Below, one piece after another: positions 1 to 11,479 of a stretch of 64,000 bases of DNA; within the stretch, counting starts at the first letter, position 1; every line of letters starts with the position of its first letter. Location: positions 29,116,243 to 29,180,242 of the forward strand of contig OX419761.1 of NCBI GenBank assembly GCA_948567375.1, given 5' to 3'. Below the pieces are notes generated by a model, which did no database searches, was not told the DNA's origin, and saw nothing but the letters and a program-made list of their open reading frames with translations. The stretch comes from Lunularia cruciata (taxonomy: Eukaryota > Streptophyta > Marchantiopsida > Lunulariales > Lunulariaceae). A program made the position numbers and the translations under genes.

Positions 1-177
1 ACATATGAAGACATATGAAGATGTTTTTTAAATTATAGAAGAAATACACTGCTCATTGCTCATTGCTCTTTACTTATAAAACATGCAAAAACAAAGAATG
101 ATATTTTATTTGTATTGAACCATGATCCTATTTCATTCCAATATATGATTCACATGATTGAGAGATGCAATGTTGCA

Positions 178-540
178 TCACCTACTTTCTTCTCTACCAA
201 GCTCTATTCCATTAAAAGTCATATCTGAATCTATTTGAGTTTTCTCTATAAATCCGCCATTGTCCTTTGACCAAACGTCACACCTATTGATTAAGTAGTT
301 ATGTAACATAATACAAATTGAAACCCACTTTAAAAAATATGCATTTCTACTATTATCTTTAAGTTGCACTCTAAGCTCACAAAGAGAATGCCATCTAGCT
401 TTCAATACTCCTATAGAATGCTCATTTATCACCCTTTTGAGTTAATTGTCTATGAGTGCTCACTCTTGGCATGTTATACCAGACTCTGTCCTCCTCTATT
501 GTTCTATCACCAAATAAAACTCTACCCTTCTTGATTCTTT
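178..540 (-). pseudogene. PIF/Harbinger transposase C-terminal remnant
   Basis: The minus-strand reading at 432-178 contains EHSIGVLKARWHSL, followed about 30 residues later by ICIMLHNYLI. This matches the end of the DDE domain of Harbinger/HARBI1-like transposases, where the catalytic Glu sits in an E-H-x-I-G-x-L-K block and is followed by a C-x-x-L-H-N helix. Upstream, 540-433 continues the same protein (VWYNMPRVSTHRQLTQ) in another frame, so there is at least one frameshift. The first two catalytic Asp and the start are not seen. It is a dead fragment. The assignment rests on motif recognition and could be confirmed by a protein search. Confidence 0.62.
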
Positions 541-606
541 AATCACCTAAAATAACAATTGATTGGGCATGCTCTACTCTTCTCACTTCAAAGATGGTAA
601 CTACAC

Positions 607-906
607 AATGAACAAGGTCTGCCATATGAGAATTACATTCCAAACTGGTTTTTAAATAATGAAATTGAAAATCTCCAAACTTGGGAGATAAGAATTCCAT
701 TTCAAGAGATTTACATTCCTAATAAGATTTCAAATCTTTGTACCTTCACACAACCCAATGAACAAGATTTGCCATTATAAGAATTACATTCCGGACTAGT
801 TTGTAAGTAATGAAATTGAGAATCTTCAAACTCAAAAGATAAGAATTCCATTCAAAAGATTTACGTTCCTAATGAGATTGTGAATCTTTGCACCTTCACA
901 CAACCC
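607..906. repeat. Two tandem 150-bp units
   Basis: The stretch beginning AATGAACAAGGTCTGCCAT and ending CCTTCACACAACCC (607-756) is repeated immediately at 757-906 with scattered substitutions. Both units contain ATAAGAATTCCATT and end in CTTCACACAACCC. No coding potential is shared between units. It may be part of the non-coding end of the neighbouring Harbinger remnant. Confidence 0.8.
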
Positions 907-959
907 ACACTAATCTCTAAACTTCAAACAAAATTCACTCGCACTCTTCTCACAACAAG

Positions 960-1250
960 TGTTAATCTTCTCCTCTTTTGGGTCAATTTTTTCCTTCTCG
1001 CCCTCTCACACTGTTTGACATCTCATTCTTTGCATCAATTTTATGCGTCAATTTTCTCTTTCTTGTCCTCTCACATGGTTCATCTCATACATCACCTATC
1101 ATTGTGATCCCACCTATCTTCAATTTTCTGCGTCAATTTTCTCCTTCTTGTCCTCTCGTGCAATTCATCTTGTTCTCTCTCGTTCTCTCATACATTGCCT
1201 ATTGTTGTGACCCCACCTATCTTTGTGGCCCCCTCCAGCGGCCACCCTTT
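960..1250. repeat. Imperfect pyrimidine-rich repeats
   Basis: A motif of the form TGCGTCAATTTTCTC-TTCTTGTCCTCTC appears at about 1047 and 1129, each followed by TGATCCCACCTATCT or TGACCCCACCTATCT. A weaker copy starts near 981. The ORFs across this stretch are low-complexity readings of the repeat and are not genes. Confidence 0.6.
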
Positions 1251-1658
1251 TCACCCTAATCTAATCTACCCACTATATTAAACCTACTTTGTAATTAATA
1301 CATTATGGAGTGACAACGGTTAACAAAGTATCCTTATTTTCTACAAACAACCTATTAGGGAGTTCTCGCGGTCTCCTTTTACTCTTAATAATAAGGAACT
1401 TGACCTGAAATCCGGAGTTAGACCTTTTCCTCTACCTGCCCAAACTTGTATCAATATAGTCAACGTTTCGTAATAAGTTATAAGGAAATCTACATAGCTT
1501 CGTAAAATTATAACTGAACTGAAACCCCCTAAAATGACCGCATGTCCGCTTCCTTCAGTGTTTTAAGAGGCATGCTTACATAGAGCATGCTGCGAGGTAC
1601 ACTATCCAATCCTTTACGCTTCGCCATGACACTGCCTACTCCTCTCCCAGTTCGCTCC

Positions 1659-1886
1659 ACTCTACCCATCCTAAACTGAAGCTCTATCTTCTACTGCTTG
1701 CTGGATGTCTATTCGTTTCTTTTTTCCACTTCTCTCCCACTTCCCTCTAACTCCACCCATCAACTAAAGCTCTGTCTGTTGCTCCTTGCCCGATGTTTAT
1801 CCTGTTTGTTTGATCCACTCCACCCATATTCGACCAAAGCTCTGTCTTTTGCTCCTTACTTGATGTTTAGCTGTTTATTTGATGGT
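1659..1886. repeat. Three imperfect copies of a ~70-bp unit
   Basis: Units start near 1659, 1750 and 1818, with CTCTACCCATCC or CTCCACCCAT, then AAAGCTCTGTCT, TGCTCCTTGC and GATGTTTA. They are diverged and carry no conserved frame. The 72-residue reading across them is a by-product. Confidence 0.6.
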
Positions 1887-1893
1887 CCTCCTG

Positions 1894-2129
1894 TGCTTTC
1901 AATTTCAGATGCTTAATTTGTTGTGTTTTGATTCTTCTTCCATGATGTATTTTAGTTCTCTGCACGTGCTACTTATGAAAGGTATCAATTTCGTCTTTAC
2001 TTCCGCTTATCTGCTTTCAATTTCAGATGCTTAATCTGTTGTGTTTTGGTTCGTCTTCCGTCATGTATACTAATTCTCTGCCAGTGCTACCTATGAAAGG
2101 TATCATTTACATCCTTACTTCCGCTTTAT
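1894..2129. repeat. Tandem duplication, 118-bp period
   Basis: TGCTTTCAATTTCAGATGCT starts at 1894 and again at 2012. Each unit continues through TTGTGTTTTG, GTGCTAC-TATGAAAGGTATC and ends CTTACTTCCGCTT. The two units differ at roughly a dozen positions. It is direct evidence of local slippage or unequal exchange in the left flank. Confidence 0.8.
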
Positions 2130-3187
2130 CTTCATAATGTTAATTCAATTACTTTCCATTTGCTTAGATTCAATTCAACTCTATTTGTATACGGTCATGC
2201 ATGCATTTCATATGCATGTTCTCGACTCCATCCTTAGTGGGTTCTGGATCCCGCGTTCTTAGAACGCCTTCTGCTTCCATTCCATTTCTCAAATGTAGAC
2301 TGTCCAAGCCAGTTTTCACGAATACGGCACATTCTAATCTAATTCAGGTTCAAAGCTAGCCTCACGTTGCAAGTCTATACTGACCATTCAGTGCTTCTGT
2401 TAGTCCCGTGAGATTTCCTTGTCAACTGAGCTATTCCACGAGTTTTCACGATTTGGCAACTGCCAAACGAGTTGTTTCGGAAGAAACTGATCAGCAGTCT
2501 TATATTCAGGGGCCTCAATAACTTCATATGAAACATCCATAAGACTTTGTTAACATCGAAGTGTTTTCTCCCATCTGTTAAATGGCGAACGAGAAGAAAC
2601 TCATAATGCGGCTACTACTGATCCACCATATCACCACCTAAGGAGGATTTTTCTGCGTGTGAGGGTGCCGCACCACTTGTACAATTGCAGGGCAGAAGCA
2701 AGGCAAACAGGGGATAATCGATCTACTCTCTTGTAACAGAGAACGTTTCCTAAGCACCGGAAACAAAAGTGTTAAAACGCTGAATATAATTTCATAAGGC
2801 CTGTCCTACATTCTGTCCTTGAAAGGGGGAACGACAAATACTTCCTTACATTCCCACACAAAACCCAAGTTTTTATTCATATTTCCTATCGAAGTTCTGC
2901 TACTCAAAATTGAGTTACAGAAAATTATTTACTCGTGTTCTCTTATAGTGCACGTGTCCTCTTGGGTAATACATATGCACTTTCGGAAGTGAAGTACACT
3001 TTAATATTCTTTCAGATTATCAGCATTTTTTTGCGGAAAGAAAACTGAGATTTCTGGGAATTTCCTGCAATTAAAGTCTAGACTAGAAGGCACGTGCTCA
3101 TGTCCTGCGAATGTATTCGTAGAAAGAACCTCTTCTCCCTTCTAGATGGGATTATTGTTCGCTAAGCGATTAAGCCCACCACATCTG
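2130..3187. other. No gene recognised
   Basis: Mixed-composition sequence without an ORF or motif I can support. A 19-codon ATG reading at about 2582 is too short to call. Untranslated or intronic parts of a gene lying to the left cannot be excluded. Confidence 0.5.
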
Positions 3188-3306
3188 TGATACAAAATGA
3201 AATAGAATACGAGAGATTCCTCTGCACACCTGGCCTGGATCCTTCTCTAGAAAATTCCAGGCCAGGCGTGCAGAGGAATTTCTCTTATTCTATTTCATTT
3301 TGCATC
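3188..3306. repeat. Long near-perfect hairpin (52-bp arms)
   Basis: The left arm 3188-3239 and right arm 3255-3306 are reverse complements with about four mismatches over 52 bp, separated by a 15-bp loop at 3240-3254. Transcribed RNA from either strand would fold into a stable stem. No clear TSD flanks it, so it could be a foldback element, a recent template-switch palindrome, or a young small-RNA precursor. The ORF reading through it has no protein evidence. Confidence 0.85.
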
Positions 3307-4035
3307 AGACCTGTACTGACCTGTGCAGATGACTCGCGTACTGACGCACATGTAGTGTGTGAGTTCCATCCTTCGATGTATAATGTGGGCTAGCCGCGTC
3401 ATTTGAGATGCAGGGTAGTAAGAAACTTTTTCACGGATGAGTTGTAATGGAGGGGACAATGGAATCACTACGTAGAGATTTTTCGAAACATTATTTAGTT
3501 ATTCTTTACTGACGTGGGAGTCTAAACTCAATTTCTAACTAAAGTACAATACTTTCTTTAGTGTTTGCTATGGCACTTGAGAGTGTATATTTGGCTTGGA
3601 GGGAGCATTCATATGCATATTGTTTGCATACTGCACGTGTTGGGGTATATTTATACTTGGTACGAGATGATCAGGTGAAAATAACAGATGTCGTAGTTAT
3701 ATACCCTATGTGAGATACAGTTTAGGAGGGAGTGATTATCCATCCCTCTTGATGTGCGGTGATCGCAACAGTAAGTCGCAAAGTCTCCAAGTATAGGAAC
3801 ATGCAGTGAGGTCATCTCTTTGTTCCTCTAGCCTTGGAGTTATACAGAGCTCCATGGGCACGGTGTTCAACATATTTGTCAAGGAGTGTGCAAGAGCTTA
3901 TCATGTAAGGCACCAAAGGGTACCACTTTCTCTCACTCTCATACTTTACAATATATTTTAGATAGCATGTGTCCATTGCTCTACATAGGGCAATGGTTGG
4001 TGCAATCCATAAGAGAGCAATCACACTAGATGATG
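3307..4035. other. No gene recognised; left border of retrotransposon block
   Basis: I see no supported coding, RNA or repeat feature here. Similarity to the family A LTR starts abruptly near 4036. Confidence 0.5.
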
Positions 4036-4440
4036 TGTCATGCCATTTGTAGTGCCGCATCTAGATTGCGCAAACATTGGAGTCCTAGTGATAGGAGTTA
4101 GAGGCATTTTGGCAATTACTCATAGATTACTTTCTGACGGTCAAATTTTGTGTTTGGTGTACTGACTTTATGGTGGGATCACACCGTCACTTGCATTGCC
4201 TGCACCATTAGGTGTGCCATTAGCGGGACCGTTGGGATGAGACCAAGGTCAAAATGAGAGCACAATTCTTTGATGTTGACCTTTTGAGTTCCTGGCTAGA
4301 GTGGACAGAAAGCCAATGAGCATCACCTGGAGTCTCTTAGCTAGAGTGGGTGTGGCTTGATTGTAACCAGTGCCCAATTGTTTGTAGATCAAGTTTTGAT
4401 CTGATTGAGTGTGATTCAAGTTGTAAAAAAACTGATTACA
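4036..4440 (+). repeat. Family A LTR 1, 5'-truncated
   Basis: Starts inside the LTR at GTCATGCCATTTGTAGTG and ends CTGATTACA. It matches 22080-22545, 33950-34397 and 56515-56956. The first ~165 bp of the LTR, including TGTGGCAC, are missing. The 3' boundary (TACA) is inferred from the LTR-internal transitions at 4440 and 22545. Confidence 0.75.
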
Positions 4441-4929
4441 TCAGAGAAGTGAGAGTTAAGGGGAAATTGGATACAAGAACAATGAGTGTTGGTGGTATCT
4501 CCAAGCTTGGTGGATCGTGGTGTCTTGATTGAGTGGTTCAGATTTCCCTAAGAGAGATTGTGTGCAGAAGACTGGCAAAATTTGGAGCCATAGAGAAGCA
4601 ATTTTCAAGCGGTAGTTGTGATTTTGAGCTAAGAAGGTGAAAGCAGAACCAATTTGTTACAACTTGAGCTCAGAAAGTGAAATTGAAGGTGGAGTTGGAA
4701 GTAGATCCTTGTGAACTAGAGATTGGACGAAACCCATTTTTCCAATTTGGCTTGAGTGAAGACTTAGCAGAGGATTTGGTGGTCAACCACATAAATAGGG
4801 ATTTATGTTAGATTTTATGTCAAATTTTACGTCAAATCTTGTGAAGGGTTCATGTCAGATTTTGGCCAGAAGAACTTAGATCCCATCCTTGGTGATCCTC
4901 GTAGCTCAAGAAGCAAATAGATACTTCAA

Positions 4930-7900
4930 TTATGTCAAATGCCAAATGGTGGCATAGTCAATCCCGTGTTGATTTATGAGATGGAGGGTTTTCATTTATC
5001 ATTCTTGTGATTGGACTCCCTCCATTCTCTACTTCTTGTTTGTGCACTGTATTTGTGTGAGGTGCCTTGAATTTAGAGCATTGGTGTTGTGGTGTGCTCT
5101 TGGTAGTGAGGCTGGAGTGATGACAAGTCAGACTATCTTTGTTTCTCTCCGATGAGGCAAGAAGTGATGACTTGCAGACCATGAGAGTGCGTGTTGTGAT
5201 GGTAGGCTATAGGTCACCCTTCCCCTAATGTAGTTGTCTCAATTAGAGTAACATTAGTGGGTAGTGTTCTGTTAGTGTTGGCACTTGGTGGTGTTTGGTT
5301 GATGGTGTTGGCACTTGGTCGGTTTGCAGTTGGCGGTTTGTAGTTACTTTGTCACAATGAAGTTTGTTGGGGATTCTAGAGGAGATAGCCTTGTAGTAAG
5401 TAGTGGGTTTTACTTAGAGTGGTGCTTGGTATCAGCTTGTATTTCAAGTCCTAGTGAGGGAGGAGATTGACTCTGAGTTGGAGTTTGACCTAGGAGCTGA
5501 TTCAATTGAGAGTGCATTTGGTGTGTCTACACCATTGTTGTGGGACATGGACAAGATTTATGGAACTTCCAAAGGCCCTAGGCGTTACTCTCATATAGTG
5601 GGTACCATTGAGTTGGATGACTTCATCTAGGAGTTTCATAGTTGGTGTGATATGCAATAGATGCGGAATGCAACTTTGTTCACACCCATTATGGCACGGA
5701 AGGAGTTGTTTGAGTATTTGGAGGGGTCCGTCGATGGACAATTACCATGACTTCAAGAGAGCTCACTTGGAGGAGATTGAGTTATAAAGACAATATTGGT
5801 ATCCAAACTATGTCTATCACTTCAAGCTTGGTTGCCAAGGGTAGATTGGTAGTACCTACAAGTTCTAGCTTAAGTAGCATTGGTGGAGCTAGTGGAGGTG
5901 CACTAGTTGGAGATAGTGCTACTACGAGTGGAGGTACCATTATAGGAGGTGGTGTGGTACCAAGGTTTAACCCCATGGTGGAATTCTTCTAATGTTTGAG
6001 GCATAACTACTAGGGAGTACAAACTCACAAGCTGAGGAGCTTGGAGGAGATCCAACGGAAGGATGGAGAGAGCCTATGCAAGGCATACATTTGCATGAGG
6101 TGGCTGATCAGTTTCACTTAGGGAGTTACTGAGGCCTAGACAGTCTAGTTTTGGTATGGGATATTAGATAGGGAGTTGCAATGTAGAGTTCGTGATGCTA
6201 CATTGTTATAGGCTACTTTGCACACTTTGGTAGTGGTCCTTGGTTTGGCTGAGCATAATGAGCTCAACATGGTGGAAGAGACAGTGGTGACATCTAGATT
6301 TGGTAGGGAGACCTCATCCACAACTATGACTTCTTCTAGAGTGTAGCAGAGTGCACCACGTCCAATTGGTTTTTGAGGATAGAGTGGAAAACCTAACTCC
6401 TATAGAGCGAGTGGAGGGTCTATTGTAGTTAGACCCTTACCTTCATTTTTAGGTCAATAGCAGCCAATGAGTAGTGGTGTTGCTTGTTGGACTTGCTACT
6501 ACATGGACTAAGTCTAGCACGATGTTGGGGGTGACTCAATCTGTGGTTTATGGCACGTAGCAACGGCTAGTGTCGTGTGTATACATCATTGCCAACATCA
6601 TACACTATAGAAGCATAACTCACACAGAAGTCATACATAGACTCTAAAGTGCCAGAAGGGCCATCAAGCTAGCTTGCTTGCATGAGGCTAGCTAGTTTAG
6701 AGTAGATCTTGGTCATTGTTTGGCAAAATCTGCCCATCCTACTAGATTGTGCGCAACAAGGTTTGGCCCCTAGATCTCTTGTTCCTAGATTGGTGCCCTA
6801 GTCAATTGGTCCACCCTCACTTGTTGTTCTAGTGATTGTGCCTGTTATCTATACACTTGTAGCTTTGGCTAGGAGAGGCAATTTGATCCCATTCTTGGTG
6901 ATCCCGATAGCTTAGATAGTTTAGGACATAGATTCAAACTTCTCTTATGTCAAATGCCAAATGGTGACAGAGTCAGTCCTATGTTGCTTTTTTAAATGGA
7001 GGGTTTTGTTTAGATTTCTTGTGATTAGAATCCCTCCTTTCTCTACTTCCTGTTTGTGCACCATGTTTGTGGGAGGTGCCCTGAATTTAGAGCATTGGTG
7101 TTTTGGTTTGCTCTTGATAGTGAGGCTGGAATGATGACTAGTCAGACTACCTTTGTTTCTCTCAATGAGGCAAGAAGTGATGACCCGTAGACCATGAGAG
7201 TGCATGTTGTGATGGTAGGTTACAGGTTGCATTTTCTCCTAGTGTAGTTATCTCAATTAGAGTTACATTAGTGGGTGTTGGCACTTGGTGGGGTACTTGC
7301 GGTTGCGGTTGCAATTGGTGGTTCCTGTTTGTGGTTGTTATTGTGGTTACTTTGCCATGATGGAGTCTGTTGGGGATTCCAGAGGAGTTAGCCCTGCAAT
7401 ACATAGTGGGTTTACTTGGAGTGGCGCTTGGTATCAACATGTATCTTAGGTCCCAGTGCGGGAGGAGATTGACTCTGAGTTGGAGTTTGACACAAGAGCT
7501 TATTCAATTGAGAGTGCACTTGACATGTCCGCACCATTGTTGTGGGACATGGACAAGATTTATGGGGCCTCAAAGGCCCTAGGCATTATTTGGGTACAAT
7601 GGGTACCATTGAGTTGGATTACTTCATCCATGAGTTTGATAATTGGTGTGATTTGTAGCAAATGCGGAACCCAACTTTGTTTTCACCCTTCATGGCATAG
7701 AAGAGGTTGTTTCAACATTTAGAGGGTTTGCCGATGGATGACTAACATGAGTTTAGGAGAGCTCATTTGGAGGAGATTGAGTTATGGAGATAGAATTGGC
7801 CGCTGAACTATGTCTCTATTACTTCAGGCTCAATTGCAAAGAGTAGATCGGCTATACCTACAAGTTCTAGCTCGAGTAGTGTTTGTGGAGTTAGTAGAGG

Positions 7901-8400
7901 TGCACTAGTTGGTGATAGTGCTACCACAAGTGGAGGTACCAGTGTAGGAGGTGGTGTGGTATTGGGGTTTAACTCCATGTTCAAGTTGTTCTAGTGTTTG
8001 AGGCAGAACTACCAAGGGAGTACAGACTGACAAGCTAAGGAGCTTGCAAGAGTTCTAGCAAAAGCCTTGAGAGATGTAGAGTTCGTGATGCTACATTGTT
8101 ATAGGCTACTTTGCCTAACTTTGGTAGTGGTCTTTGATTTGGCTGAGCATATTGAGCTCAACATGGTGGAGGAGAGGGTAGTGACATCTAGATTTAGTAG
8201 GGAGACCTTATCCACAACTGTTCCTTCTTCTAGAGTGCAATAGAGTGCACCACGCCTAACTAGTTTTTGAGGATAGGGTGGACAGCCAAATCATATGGAG
8301 CTAGATCCTTACCTTCCTTTTTTGGTCAGTAGCAACTAGTGAGTGGTAGTGTTGCTTGTTGGACTTGTGGTGGACCTCACCATAGGAGAGAGTGTACTCA
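4930..8400 (+). repeat. ~2-kb duplication of leader and gag in internal region 1
   Basis: GTCAAATGCCAAATGGTG occurs at about 4936 and 6950, GAGATTGACTCTGAGTTGGA at 5463 and 7463, and GACATCTAGATTT at about 6290 and 8188. The first 5' gag half is therefore present twice, in direct orientation, about 2.0 kb apart. Only the second copy runs on into the zinc knuckles and protease. The first copy breaks up near 6500-6660, before a leader segment (AGCTAGCTAGTTTAGAGTAG) that also occurs in internal region 2 near 23200. Confidence 0.8.
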
Positions 8401-8800
8401 AGGCAACAGACCTGATACCTTTGGTGCATCGTAGCCAGCACAAAGGTAGTGTGAGCATTGCCACAGATTTGGTCACACTAGTGATTGATGCTTTGACCTA
8501 CACTTGGAGTTATAGAGTGGTAGGGTTGTTATGGAAAGTAGTAGAGGAGTTCTAGTTCATGGAGGATGAGGTGGTAGAGGTGGTGGCAGAGGATCTACAT
8601 CTAGTAGAGGTGCAATACCTGCCCTTACTTTTGATAGAGCTATGGCTACTCGGATTGAGCAATTGGAGCAGAGATTGGCTAGTATGGCCATTGCCCAAAG
8701 GAGATCAGATTTGGGTGTTGAGGCTTCCACCTCATATGTTGGTGATAGAGATGCTTTGGACTTCATGTGCAAGCAACATAGGTGGATGCATCTACAACAG
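7450..8800 (+). pseudogene. Family A gag with two CCHC zinc knuckles
   Basis: The gag capsid-like part starts with the EEIDSELEFD block at 7459, followed by a Ser/Gly-rich linker (about 7800-7960) and a second capsid segment to about 8200. Two nucleic-acid-binding knuckles follow in one frame. The first is CWTCGGPHHRREC at about 8355-8394 (C-x2-C-x4-H-x4-C). The second begins CEHCHRFGH at about 8450 and has an in-frame TGA just before its last Cys. A Gly/Arg-rich stretch follows near 8560. Frames shift several times, so no gag is made from this copy. Paired knuckles fit retroviral-type gag packaging the RNA. Confidence 0.7.
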
Positions 8801-9289
8801 TGATTAGGAGTGCAATATGGGCTCCAGAGCTTAGAGGAGCCTTAGTGAGTTGGACCCACAGAGAGGAGAGGTTGGGAGACAGGTCGGACTTCCCAAGTCT
8901 TTCACGCTATCTGAGGCATTATAGACGACATCCATAGCTCTTAGACTTCCTAATGCATGTGTGGTAGGTGGTGATAGGGTGCATGATGGACTACCTACTA
9001 GTCAACCACCTATTAATACACAAATTGAGTTGAGCATGATGTTGGGAGCGGCTCAACTGATTATGCGGTACCCTTTGTTTTTAGCCAATGACATGTTTAC
9101 ATTAGGAGTTGACCTAACTCTAGTGTTCCGGTTTGCTGCCATGCTTTGTGAGAGTAAGGATGATGTAATTCCTACTACTAGAGTAGAGGTGGTTGGTAGT
9201 GGAGCTGACTTGGTTGAGGAGCATGGGATCTGTTCAACGACCAGTGGTTTATGGTAGGCAGCAACTGCTAGATTGGAGGAGTTGCCTTT

Positions 9290-10090
9290 GAGAGAGTGCG
9301 GTTCACACTTGGTGTTATCCTATTGAATAACCAAAGGGGGATTTTCCATTTAGTGGGACCTTCAAGGAAGGTCTATACACCACAAAGAATCTTGTTAAAC
9401 TCTAGAGCATAGCCCCTTATGTTGGAGAAGGCTGCAATAGTTGGTCTAGAGTTACAGAAGATTGATGTAGAGAGGTGTCCATTTCAGATCCAAACATCTC
9501 TAGGTGGTGGTTTGACACAATACATCACACATAGAAAGCTTGTTGTTCAGGTTCAGCCTGGTCATTTGACTAATAGCTCGGTGGTGAAAGCTCAGGCTAT
9601 TGCAACAGTAGTTGAGTCATACAATGTGCTAGTTGGGAGAGCAGTGTTGTATCCCATGGGTTTCAATATTGACTATTAGGAGCAGACAACCTCCTATAGA
9701 CCAAGTTGGTAGTCTGGTGAGGGATGAGTTTATTCCCTACCAATATGCTATAGTAGTGGTAGTCTTGGCTCACTACAGTTCGAGACCATGGCAGCAACAG
9801 TTTCAACTTTCAGTGGTGCAATTACTTGGCCTGGTGAGTTATTGGAGTGCAACACCCATGCAGAGGATACTCTAGTACCAGAGGAGATCACTTGAATTTG
9901 GAGTACAAGTGGGATTGCTCCATCCACCTTGGATGTTCCATTGTGGAGTTCAGAGGAGGCATTGTAGTAGCATGCAAATTAGTTGGTGCAACAGGCTTGG
10001 GGTGGAGCCTTTGTACCATCAAGAGATGAGTATGAGGATGAGCCTCTAGAGTTGATTACTTTGACACCTTTGGATACCACACTCATTGCT
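9290..10090 (+). pseudogene. Family A aspartic-protease-like region
   Basis: Reads RFTLGV then, at about 9392-9403, L-N-S-R-A followed by PLML. This is the position and shape of the retropepsin D-S/T-G-A active site, but the expected Asp is Asn and the Gly is Arg; the copy at 41570 has N-S-S-A. About 80 residues later comes YNVLVGRAVLYPMGFNIDY, like the second hydrophobic half of retroelement proteases (D-x-I-L-G-x). The reading continues in the same polyprotein to the methyltransferase. Stops are TAG and TGA. The protease call is moderate and based on position between gag and pol. Confidence 0.55.
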
Positions 10091-10117
10091 TGACAATATC
10101 TAGTAGAGGGGATATAT

Positions 10118-11070
10118 CTATTGGAGTTTTTTGGTGGGATTAACACCGGACTAGCTGCGGTCCTACAGGCGGATATACAAGTACAGAGGTACTTGTATGT
10201 GGAGAAAGATGAGACTGCTAGGAAAATCTCTCTATATCATGTGGCACACTTGGCCTATTTGTATCCGGAGTTATTACTGATGTCAGCAGTTATGGGTTAC
10301 CAGAAGGCCCTACCAATAGACATTTCCTTACTGGGAGTGCATGATCTAGAGCAACATGGGCCTATTCATTTGGTGATTTTGGGATGGCCATGTCATGGAC
10401 ATACACGTGTTGGCCAAGGTTTGGGTCTTTAGGCTCCTCATTCTGGTGTTTTTTGGGAGATGTTACAGATACTACAACATCTCTAGGTTCATTAGTCCAT
10501 TTCTATAGCTTACCTTTTAGAGAATGTTCCTTTGATAGATGATTCTTGCACTAGAGTGATGGTGAGTACACATCAAGTCCATTCTTGGATGGGACCTGCT
10601 ATATTGTTAGATGCAGCCAGAGTGGGATCATGAGCTCATTGTCTTTGTCTTTGGTGGATGAAACTCTTAACCAAAGAGGTTTTACGACGTGCATATGATG
10701 GGATTCAGTGACTAGGCCACATCCTTGTTGATGATATCTTGGATGTGGGGCATCAATCTTAGACGGTAGTAGTGGCTGATAGGTCACCTATGGTATTGGT
10801 GAACCTAGTTGGACAGCCTAGAACCGCTTTCCCTACACTAATGAGTTTCCTAAGCTCTCATGCTCTTTGAGAGCGAGGACTTGGACTTGTTTGGGACTCA
10901 TAGTTACAATAGTTGGTGGAGCCCAATGCCAATGAGAGAGAGCGGTTGATGGGTTATTTCATTGGTATTACTACTATTCCAGTAGTATTAGAGGCATCCA
11001 GGCGTCAAGTGTTAGGTCAGGCTATGGAGCTGAACTATTTGACTTGGATTGTGAGCCTTGGTTTGGCAGA
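10118..11070 (+). pseudogene. Family A C5 cytosine DNA methyltransferase domain
   Basis: A single reading frame with several stop codons carries the ordered signatures of C5-MTases. Motif I is LEFFGGINTGLAAVL at 10118-10162 (AdoMet-binding F-x-G-x-x-x-G). It is followed by RYLYVEKDETA. Motif IV is GWPCHGHTRVG, with the catalytic Cys at 10391-10393. A FWEMLQIL helix comes next, then motif VI LLENVP with the Glu at 10520. The LDAARVG block resembles motif VIII. ANERERLMGY resembles motif IX. Motif X is RRQVLGQAMELNYLTWIV near 11006-11055. Known role of the family: transfer of methyl from AdoMet to C5 of cytosine. The domain sits between protease and reverse transcriptase in the element's own frame, so it belongs to the retrotransposon. 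Stops (TAG, TGA) kill this copy. The second copy is at 42280-45050. Confidence 0.88.
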
Positions 11071-11479
11071 GCAACATAATATGCACTTGATAGGCATCAC
11101 CACTTGGACACTTATGAACCTTGTGCCTATTGAGACAATTCAGGCACATGCGGGGACAATGGGCCAAGTGGACATGGTATTCTTGGGACACAACCAATAG
11201 CTACTAGGGAGAGTGATCTACTTGGAGTCCATCTAGGTGAGCCTGGGCTACTTGGATTACACCTTTGGTCCACTTGGGATGCAACTAGAGGACGTGTGGA
11301 GCTTGCAGCTAGAGTGGAGGGAGTTTTCACACAGAGTTTGGGACCTCTAGTGGTCGGGGGCATGACAATATTGCTCCTAAGGGCCCAATGTAGCAGCCAA
11401 TCAGTACATCTTTCACTCTAGCGATAGTTATAAACGATACTTGGGAGCCAAATCTTGGACCTAAGATTATGGGAGAGGA

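Noticed and set aside
880..1259. Two overlapping hydrophobic ORFs
   Set aside because: Low-complexity pyrimidine-rich repeats; no conserved start or domain, and they overlap each other in two frames.
3187..3393. 68-residue ORF
   Set aside because: It reads through the hairpin arms; no protein motif, and it is explained by the palindrome.
10118..11070. A host DNA methyltransferase gene or processed copy
   Set aside because: The domain is in frame with the family A protease region upstream, and the same arrangement recurs at 42256-45300, so it belongs to the element.
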